From assembly GCA_002354095.1 (NCBI GenBank), contig DEKX01000005.1, forward strand, positions 38,562 through 102,561: a stretch of DNA of 64,000 nt, in the 5' to 3' direction. The translations under genes were made by a program, and so were the position numbers. This document shows positions 51,688 to 58,246 of the stretch, piece by piece; the stretch's first letter is position 1, and each line of letters starts with the position of its first letter. This DNA comes from Prevotella sp. UBA2711 (GTDB lineage: Bacteria; Bacteroidota; Bacteroidia; Bacteroidales; Bacteroidaceae). The notes below the pieces were generated by a model, which did no database searches, was not told the DNA's origin, and worked only from the letters and a program-made list of their open reading frames with translations.

Positions 51688-53733
51688 TCATCCTGTGAAC
51701 TCCTGCTTTCTTATTAGTCGAAGCAGGTAGTCCACGACCTTGGGCGCTTTTTCACGAGCCGTATGCAGCTTTTGGGTAAACTCCAGTTCAGACATGTCGC
51801 TGTTGAAGTCATCCACCAGTTCTCGCGGCTCGTCGCTCTTCTTCGCCAACACCAGTCCCTTCCGCTTCATCAACAAGCGGAGCGACAGGATACCTTTGTC
51901 GTACTTAGGCTTTGCCTTAATCAGTTCCTGCATCAAGTTCAGCCCAGGATCACCGATATGCAGTTCGTTTAGCATCGCTATCGAATAGAGCACCTTGGCA
52001 TCGGGTGTTGACATGTCGAACACATCGCCCATCAGCACGTTCACGGCATCTGCCTCCTGATAGCGCTCCAACTTAGTCAAGCAGCGTGACTTCACGTACA
52101 GAGCCTCTTGGCACTGATGCAAAGACAATACACTATCCACATATTGCAACGCCTGTTCGTACTTGCCAGTATAGAGGCTCAACAATGCCACTAAGAATTT
52201 GGGCGCCCAGTGGTCTGCCTCCAACAAAGATGCAGGCACCTCGCTGATACAGCCATATAGTTCCTCGTCGCAGATGACGGTATCGAGGAACCGCTTTGTC
52301 TGCTGCATCGCTTCCTTAATGTCACCAGCCTCCACCTTCTTCTGCACCAACAGCAGATACTGTTTGGCAGCCTCATCGTAATCGTGATGGCTCAGCAACT
52401 GATACACCGCCTTGCCACTCTCTATCTCACTGCTGATGGTCTGCTCATCGTTGTAACCACTGGCATATGCCAACACCTCACGACTGGTATGAGCATACTG
52501 CGGAATGATGGGACGCGAGAGGTACAATCCTCCCAACGAGCGCACACGGCTCAGTGCCACATACAGCTGACCTGCTGCAAACATACCCCGACTTAGGTCC
52601 AGATACAGTTTGTCGAATGTCATGCCCTGACTCTTATGCACCGTAATAGCCCAAGCTAATCGAAGCGGATACTGCGTAAAAGTGCCTTGCAGTTCTTTTT
52701 TCATTTTCCGTGCCTCTTTGTCGTACTCATAACTATACGACTCCCAAGAGCAGTTGGGTACCACGTAGGTTGCTCCACCATCCGTTGTCACCCGTATCTC
52801 GTCCTTACTCAGTTTTGCAACAGTACCGATTGTTCCGTTCACCCAACGCTTCTGTTGGTCGTTACGGGTGAACATCACCTGTGCCCCCACCTTCAACTTT
52901 AAGGTTAAGTCCACGGGAAAACGTTTCTCCTCGAATTTTCCCTGCACCGTTCCTTCATAGGTGTACTCTTCGCTATCAATCTCTGCCAATTGTTTCTGAT
53001 TGATGCTGTCAGCAGTCTTGTTGATTGAGGCCAGTGTGATTACCCTCCCATCCTCCTTCGTAGGCAGGCATACACGCTCATTCAGGTGCATCAGGTTCTC
53101 TGGTGTCGTCTTGTTCAGCCGCACATTCTCCAGTATCCGCAGAAATTGCTCGTCCTCCTGACGGTACACCTTCTGGAACTCGATCTTCACCAGCCTCATC
53201 CGCTTGATGACGTCTGCCTTGTAAAAGAAAAAGTCATCCGTATGATAGAGGTCCCGAAGCAACTCTTTCTCTTCCCTCCTACTGGCCACTGGCGGCAACT
53301 GGAACATGTCGCCAACGAAGATGACCTGCTTGCCACCAAAGGGCAACGAAGAGCGCAGCGTCCTACGCATCGTATAGTCAATGGCATCAATGATGTCGCA
53401 TCGCACCATCGACACTTCATCTATAATAATGGTATCCGTATGTATCAGAGTAAGGATTCTCGCCTCACTCATCTTACCCATCGTACCCGGTGTACAGACA
53501 TCCATCGGAAGTCCGAAGAATGAATGGATGGTATCGCCACCTGCAAGGATAGCTGCCACACCCGTCGGTGCCAGTGTGATGAACTGCTTGCCTACCAACT
53601 GCTGCACCTTTCGGAGGAAGGTTGTCTTACCCGTTCCTGCCCTACCAGTAAGGAAGAAACTACTGTTCGTGTTGGCTATCAGCTCGAAAGCCATCAACTG
53701 CTGCTTGTTCTCTGTGTCTATTTTGTTCTCCAT
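51688..53733 (-). CDS. PIF1/RecD2-like superfamily 1 helicase with TPR-like C-terminus
   Basis: 681 residues from the ATG at 53733; a TTG 18 nt upstream would overlap the previous gene. Walker A TGRAGTGKTTFLRK, TLAPTGVAA, Walker B TIIIDEVSMV, GDMFQLPPV and the C-terminal ITVHKSQGMTFDKL and YVALSRVRSL are those of PIF1-like 5'-3' helicases. Residues about 430-600 form repeated helical hairpins resembling TPRs. Downstream of two paralogous unknown genes; 5 nt spacing implies co-transcription. Confidence 0.88.
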   Translation of the reverse strand: MENKIDTENKQQLMAFELIANTNSSFFLTGRAGTGKTTFLRKVQQLVGKQFITLAPTGVAAILAGGDTIHSFFGLPMDVCTPGTMGKMSEARILTLIHTDTIIIDEVSMVRCDIIDAIDYTMRRTLRSSLPFGGKQVIFVGDMFQLPPVASRREEKELLRDLYHTDDFFFYKADVIKRMRLVKIEFQKVYRQEDEQFLRILENVRLNKTTPENLMHLNERVCLPTKEDGRVITLASINKTADSINQKQLAEIDSEEYTYEGTVQGKFEEKRFPVDLTLKLKVGAQVMFTRNDQQKRWVNGTIGTVAKLSKDEIRVTTDGGATYVVPNCSWESYSYEYDKEARKMKKELQGTFTQYPLRLAWAITVHKSQGMTFDKLYLDLSRGMFAAGQLYVALSRVRSLGGLYLSRPIIPQYAHTSREVLAYASGYNDEQTISSEIESGKAVYQLLSHHDYDEAAKQYLLLVQKKVEAGDIKEAMQQTKRFLDTVICDEELYGCISEVPASLLEADHWAPKFLVALLSLYTGKYEQALQYVDSVLSLHQCQEALYVKSRCLTKLERYQEADAVNVLMGDVFDMSTPDAKVLYSIAMLNELHIGDPGLNLMQELIKAKPKYDKGILSLRLLMKRKGLVLAKKSDEPRELVDDFNSDMSELEFTQKLHTAREKAPKVVDYLLRLIRKQEFTG

Positions 53734-53737
53734 AGTC

Positions 53738-54244
53738 TTAGTGTTGTTCAAGTTTAGGAAGTATTTGGGTTAAACGTGTGTTGAAGTCCGGGTCGAGGAA
53801 GCTCTTATAGCATCCGCTGACCAGTTCCTCTGCCTGCTTGCCGATTTGCTCTACAGGCACACAAGTGCACTGCATCTTCACCACACCAGTCAGATATTCC
53901 TTAACCATCTGCTCCGACTCTGAGCGAATGAAGTCCTCGTTACGAAACACCTTGTCGTAGTCACGCTTCTGAATCAGTTCCATCTTCTGTCCGTTGAAAG
54001 CATAGAGTTCAATGCTGTCGATGTACGTCCAACTATGGTACAGACCCACCTTCTCCACGATGACGATACGATCGCAGAAACGGATGCCCAAGTAGTAGCG
54101 GTGCCCATTCGCACTCTCGTACTGGCTGCAGATGAACATCTTCTGACTGTCATCCCAAGTAGGGATATTCACACGCGGTGTACCGAATGTCGGCAGTATG
54201 CTGTCAAACAGACTCTTGTTGATTGCTTTGGTCAGTGTTGCCAT
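53738..54244 (-). CDS. Unknown protein, tandem paralogue A
   Basis: 168 residues, soluble. Residues 35-115 align with its upstream neighbour (54265-54711): QYESANGHRYYLGIRFCDRIVIVEK matches QGYTSAAGNMYYKAIRLSNRLLVYY, and IELYAFNGQKMELIQKRDYD matches IKLFCFDGQKAQLIAQKYW. No known family recognised. Two tandem copies of a fold with predicted beta-rich core just before a helicase suggest one operon. Confidence 0.6.
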   Translation of the reverse strand: MATLTKAINKSLFDSILPTFGTPRVNIPTWDDSQKMFICSQYESANGHRYYLGIRFCDRIVIVEKVGLYHSWTYIDSIELYAFNGQKMELIQKRDYDKVFRNEDFIRSESEQMVKEYLTGVVKMQCTCVPVEQIGKQAEELVSGCYKSFLDPDFNTRLTQILPKLEQH

Positions 54245-54264
54245 AGTATTTCTCGGTTTTGTGG

Positions 54265-54711
54265 TTATGCTAATTGTTTACGATGTGTCTCCTCTATCAT
54301 ATTATAGGCAAAAGAGAAAACCTCTTGCGTATTCACATGCGCACCTTGCGCTTTTAGTTGCCCAGAGAGGAAGTTGCACAGCAGCAGAATACTCTGATCC
54401 TTTGCGAACTGCTCGTTGAAGATACGGTAGTCATAGCCACCCCAGTACTTCTGCGCGATAAGCTGTGCCTTCTGTCCATCGAAACAGAACAGTTTGATGC
54501 CATTCAGGAAGGTATGAGCGTATCCCTGTCCAAGGTCATAGTACACCAACAGTCTGTTCGACAAACGAATCGCCTTGTAGTACATGTTACCTGCAGCACT
54601 GGTGTATCCCTGTGAAAGGAACACGTTCTTTGCTGCGTTATAGGTCACTTGCTCGCCAGAGAGTGCTGGCAGAGCCTTTGTTGCGATGGCTTGGAGTGTT
54701 GTGTTCATCAT
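54265..54711 (-). CDS. Unknown protein, tandem paralogue B
   Basis: 148 residues from the ATG at 54711 (or 54708). The frame is open to 54759 but that upstream part lies inside the shared leader repeat, so it is not counted. Paralogous to the next gene over the central 80 residues. No signal peptide. Function unknown. Confidence 0.6.
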   Translation of the reverse strand: MMNTTLQAIATKALPALSGEQVTYNAAKNVFLSQGYTSAAGNMYYKAIRLSNRLLVYYDLGQGYAHTFLNGIKLFCFDGQKAQLIAQKYWGGYDYRIFNEQFAKDQSILLLCNFLSGQLKAQGAHVNTQEVFSFAYNMIEETHRKQLA

Positions 54712-54733
54712 AGTTGTTTTCTCGTTAAGGTTC

Positions 54734-54786
54734 CCACCACTAAAGTTTTGCAGCGTCAACTCCGAGGTGGTTTCAGAGATTGACGC
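54734..54786 (-). repeat. Leader repeat R1
   Basis: Holds the minus-strand core GCGTCAA, a CTCTG-like stretch, CCACC, GAGTTGACGC and GTGGTGG, also present in R2 and R3. It lies in the gap before paralogue B. No -7 element is attached here. CTCGTTA (54721) and TAACGAG (54793) form an outer inverted repeat around it. Confidence 0.6.
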
Positions 54787-54804
54787 ATTGTCTAACGAGG
54801 TTAA

Positions 54805-55077
54805 TCATCTCCACCCATATCCTGTATGAGTAAGAAGGTCCTCCATTTGTATCTGTCTCTCGATAGCTTCTGCTTCTGTCGCACACATTAGGTCTTCCAT
54901 CTGCATCTGCCTCTCGATTGCTTCTGCATCTGCAACGCAAAGCAGATCCTCCATCTGCATCTGTCGCTCAACGTAATCCAACTCACCCTGGCAAATCAGA
55001 TCTTCAATCTGAATGTTCTCAAAAAGGTTCTCCACTTGGCTTGCGCCCTCATTTATCATCTGAATCAGGTTTTTCAT
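54805..55077 (-). CDS. Small protein of four 18-residue repeats
   Basis: 90 residues from the ATG at 55077 (an in-frame upstream ATG lies in the leader repeat). After about 20 residues come four units of 18: IQIEDLICQGELDYVER-type, then QMQMEDLLCVADAEAIER, QMQMEDLMCATEAEAIER and a truncated QIQMEDLLTHTG. Conserved pattern Q-x-E-D-L-x-C-x8-I/V-E-R. One Cys per full unit. Helical, acidic; possibly an assembly or metal-binding scaffold. Function unknown. Confidence 0.6.
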   Translation of the reverse strand: MKNLIQMINEGASQVENLFENIQIEDLICQGELDYVERQMQMEDLLCVADAEAIERQMQMEDLMCATEAEAIERQIQMEDLLTHTGYGWR

Positions 55078-55097
55078 AGTTTTTTCTGATTTAGTTG

Positions 55098-55230
55098 CCA
55101 CCACTAAGCATTTACAGCATCAATCTCGAGGTGGTATCGATGATTGACGCTGCAAAGATAAGACGATTTTCACAACCTTGCAAGAAAAACAACCTTGCGA
55201 ACGGTTCCGTTCTACTTGGAACCGTTTTTT
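55098..55230 (-). repeat. Terminator-promoter-leader cassette R2
   Basis: On the minus strand: hairpin CGGTTCC-N9-GGAACCG (55202-55224) after the DUF3825 gene, then TTG (55181-55183), 20 nt, TATCTTTG (55153-55160), then the leader repeat with GCAGCGTCAATC pairing to GATTGATGCTGT. It drives the 18-residue-repeat gene. Nearly identical over about 90 nt to R3. Confidence 0.75.
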
Positions 55231-55231
55231 A

Positions 55232-56800
55232 TTATTTTGTAATGCACATGTCTGCCATCAACCAGTCACTATCTGGACGAGTTATTAATCGAGCATTATT
55301 ATATGCCATTTGCAAAGTAAATATAGTTCGACCAACATAATTGTTTACTCCACTAGCTTCATCTACTTTGTGCTCACAAACCAAAGCGACATCAATTACC
55401 CCCTTCTTTTCAAGAGCAAGAGGCAGGAGAAGTGATAGCTTATGATCTGTTACATAATAGACAGGAATTGCCGTTTTATAATTCCATGCGACACGACTGA
55501 GTGCAATATCTAACGCATTTTTAAATCTCGTTGTCAAAAATTGCAGCCAATCTTCATCATCGTAGATTGCCTGTGCTAATTTATCATAATAAGCACGTCG
55601 CTGAGGCTTGGGCAATGCATCAACATCATCAATAAAGGAAAAACCTTCTGTTGCTCCCTTTTTAACAAAACCAGTGGGAAGGCGTTCTATGTTATCCTTA
55701 ATTATGTGTTCCCAGTTAATTGTAGGTTTTTGGGCATTACAATCATAATACAAATCACTTGGATTAGTAAAATACTCCGCACGAATTGGCTTATATGCAA
55801 AATCCGTTATGATATTTTGATAATAGCTGTTTGCCGTAGCGAAGGCAACAAACACCCAAGGCTGTGTAACAGATGCATATTTACCTGTATTGCGACTAAA
55901 AAAGGCATAAATAGGATCATATATGCTATCAACTAAGCCTGTATTGAAAATGGCATTCTTATCATTTTCTAGAATTTTCAGTCGAGGTTGACGATTCTCT
56001 TTTTGTGCCTTTTTACGCTCAAGATCATCCTCGTATTGTAGCCTTTCAAAAGTATATGAAAGATAGTTTTTCAAAATAGGCTTTGTCAGTTTGTCTTCAT
56101 CATTGTAATACCAGCGTTCATCCAATGCAATATTCACAGCAAGATCATTTATTGCAGCATCCCAGCCAAGAACACCTGGAGTACTCTTTGGTTTTGGGAA
56201 ATATGCAAATTTGTCAATTGCTTCTCCTATGTAGGAACCTTGTTTAGGGCGAAGAGTTTTCTCAGATACTCGAGTCGGGATATCAATTATTGACCGTTCC
56301 TTTTCAGATTTTTTTAAATCCCGAGCTTGTACAGGCGCTTCATGTTTAGAAGGATCACCTGTTCTAAATTCTATGCGATTTCTAAACAGACATTCGATTG
56401 TCTGTCGAATTCCAATAAAGCCCATCACCGAATAGTCTTCCTTGGTGATTTTTGTACCCACAGCTGCAAAATTAAACCACCCATCACTATCTGTTTGAAT
56501 TGATCTAAGTACCGCTTCGATTTTCTTTTTAAGCTCACCAATATACATCAACTTGTTTGGGGCTATTCTAAAAGCCTTGAACACCTCACTTGTTCCTTGT
56601 GGCTGATAGCAGTCTTCAAACTTTGCCTCAGGGTAATAATCCTCAAGCACCTTTTCAATATCCAAAGGCAAATCACTGTGCTGTTCGATTAATTTGTTAA
56701 AACGTGAACGGAACTCATCATACTTCACAAAAAAGCCTGGAAGCGTTGGCGTTTGTGCATATGCACCTTCGAGCAATGCTCTAATTTCATTTTCTTTCAT
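55232..56800 (-). CDS. DUF3825 domain protein
   Basis: 522 residues. The middle and C-terminal part matches DUF3825: PGVLGWDAAINDLAVNIALDERWYY, PILKNYLSYTFERL, IFNTGLVDSIYDPIYAFF, PSDLYYDCN and INWEHIIKDNIERLPTGFV. The N-terminal 75 residues might be an OST-HTH/LOTUS-like RNA-binding module, which is a weak call. The family is thought to be linked to RNA, but has no established function. Has its own R3 promoter. AT-rich and relaxed in codon use compared with dnaB, suggesting transfer. Confidence 0.75.
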   Translation of the reverse strand: MKENEIRALLEGAYAQTPTLPGFFVKYDEFRSRFNKLIEQHSDLPLDIEKVLEDYYPEAKFEDCYQPQGTSEVFKAFRIAPNKLMYIGELKKKIEAVLRSIQTDSDGWFNFAAVGTKITKEDYSVMGFIGIRQTIECLFRNRIEFRTGDPSKHEAPVQARDLKKSEKERSIIDIPTRVSEKTLRPKQGSYIGEAIDKFAYFPKPKSTPGVLGWDAAINDLAVNIALDERWYYNDEDKLTKPILKNYLSYTFERLQYEDDLERKKAQKENRQPRLKILENDKNAIFNTGLVDSIYDPIYAFFSRNTGKYASVTQPWVFVAFATANSYYQNIITDFAYKPIRAEYFTNPSDLYYDCNAQKPTINWEHIIKDNIERLPTGFVKKGATEGFSFIDDVDALPKPQRRAYYDKLAQAIYDDEDWLQFLTTRFKNALDIALSRVAWNYKTAIPVYYVTDHKLSLLLPLALEKKGVIDVALVCEHKVDEASGVNNYVGRTIFTLQMAYNNARLITRPDSDWLMADMCITK

Positions 56801-56923
56801 AATTATATAAAATTATTTGTTTATAACTATCGGTCGTCGATAGCCTTGTTACTAGACTACATACAATTTTCGCGCCAGAATTATACCATTGTCATTTTGT
56901 CATGCCTTTATTCACAAAAAATA

Positions 56924-57052
56924 CACCACTAACGTTTTGCAGCGTCAACTCTGGGGTGTTTTCAGAGGTTGACGCTGCAAAGTTAAGGCGATTTTCACAA
57001 CCTTGCAAGAAAAACAACCTTGCGAACGGTTCCGTTCTACTTGGAACCATTT
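56924..57052 (-). repeat. Terminator-promoter-leader cassette R3
   Basis: Minus strand: hairpin GGTTCC-N9-GGAACC (57028-57048) after the receiver gene, TTG (57006-57008), 20 nt, TAACTTTG (56978-56985), then a leader with GCAGCGTCAAC pairing to GTTGACGCTGC (56939-56978, 15-bp stem with one bulge). The leader is about 170 nt to the DUF3825 ATG. Confidence 0.75.
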
Positions 57053-58246
57053 TTACTTTTCTAAAGATTCGATATTTGTTGCAAAGTATGGATATTCTAC
57101 CTTCGTTGCTATGTTTGTGTTAGGACTTTCCTCTATTACAACTACCTTTTTGCCAATCATTCCTTTACTTGTTGCATACTTTGCAGAAATACAGATGCAT
57201 GACTCTCGTCCAGGTCTTTTGCTTTTTATTACGCAGATTGATTCATTCCCCTCAATCTTCTCCACGGTTCCAAAAGTCTTGCATTGTTTCTTATTCTTAT
57301 TTGTATCTTTATTGGCTGCTATATACTTTCCCATAAAGACTGCTATTTCACATATTTGCAGTGCAAGACTATAAATCAGATATTGAGAATTGCAAACATT
57401 ATCTTTGAAATACGCCACCAATTTCTTTAGTTCATCATCATTCAACGTCCGCGAATGGGAATTGATATTGCCTAAATTTAGCACTTGGAACATCATGTCT
57501 TTAATATGAGCAGGAACGACACTGTCTTTGACTCCACCAAAGCGAATTCCTATCCAATCCGCATTTCTACCTGAAAGGAACTGTACGCACTGGTTCAAGT
57601 TGACATCATCTTTATCTTTTCCGATAAACTCATCTGGAATAATGTTGGCTTTATTGGCTTTTCTGAAGATATATTCCAAAGTCTGCCTCAAAGGATTGTA
57701 ATAGAGTAAAGGATCTATATTCTTTTCTGGGAAATGCATCGTTTCCAGTATGTCAAGAATCTTCTCACTACACCATGCGTCAAAAGATTCAAGTTGTTCT
57801 ATTGCATCAAAATAAAACGTTTTAACTTGAAACCGCGTTGATTTGCTTGCAGTATTCTTTATATCTTGAATGAGTTTCCCATCATCACGTTCCTTGATGT
57901 AATATGTTCCAAATGCCTGTTCAAAAGTCTCATTTTCCATCAAATCCGGTTGACCTGTGGAAATAAAGTAAGGAACCTTGCGCAACAACGATTTTTCATT
58001 AATGTGCTGTACGGCTTTCCTTAATCCATCCAATCTTGGTACTTCGTTCTCAGACTCATCATACATTTTGGCATCAAGAATAATAGCATCCCATTTCTTG
58101 GGATTCTTATCAAACTCATCCATTCCTGCCTTTTGAGTTCGGAACGGATGAAGATATATTTGATGAATCACCTCACACTCTTCTTTGAATGCGTCCATCT
58201 TTTCCCATTCGTCATCAATCCAAATGACTTCATACTTTGTCTTCAT
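57053..58246 (-). CDS. Receiver domain protein with HEPN/DUF4145-like and small beta-barrel regions
   Basis: 397 residues. Residues 1-130 are a receiver domain with the full phospho-acceptor set: Asp11/Asp12 (WIDDEWEKM), Asp58 (IILDAKMYD), Ser96/Thr97 (FISTGQPD) and Lys118 (YYIKER). Residues 180-310 are helical: YYNPLRQTLEYIFRK and NLGNINSHS (Asn260-His264) resemble HEPN/DUF4145-type nucleases, a tentative call. Residues 325-397 look like a small OB/cold-shock barrel (GTVEKIEGNESICVI, GMIGKKVVVIEE). Overlaps the kinase gene by 4 nt, so it should be its phospho-partner. Confidence 0.75.
   Translation of the reverse strand: MKTKYEVIWIDDEWEKMDAFKEECEVIHQIYLHPFRTQKAGMDEFDKNPKKWDAIILDAKMYDESENEVPRLDGLRKAVQHINEKSLLRKVPYFISTGQPDLMENETFEQAFGTYYIKERDDGKLIQDIKNTASKSTRFQVKTFYFDAIEQLESFDAWCSEKILDILETMHFPEKNIDPLLYYNPLRQTLEYIFRKANKANIIPDEFIGKDKDDVNLNQCVQFLSGRNADWIGIRFGGVKDSVVPAHIKDMMFQVLNLGNINSHSRTLNDDELKKLVAYFKDNVCNSQYLIYSLALQICEIAVFMGKYIAANKDTNKNKKQCKTFGTVEKIEGNESICVIKSKRPGRESCICISAKYATSKGMIGKKVVVIEESPNTNIATKVEYPYFATNIESLEK

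Noticed and set aside
51688..53733. PIF1-like helicase as part of an integrative element
   Set aside because: No integrase, relaxase, transposase or attachment site was found in the region, so a mobile element cannot be supported.
55095..57123. Two small plus-strand frames (55095-55340 and 56902-57123) sharing a peptide such as RRFSQPCKKNNLANGS
   Set aside because: The shared peptide comes from reading the antisense of the cassette repeats R2 and R3; the sequence is better explained by promoters, hairpins and leaders of the minus-strand genes.
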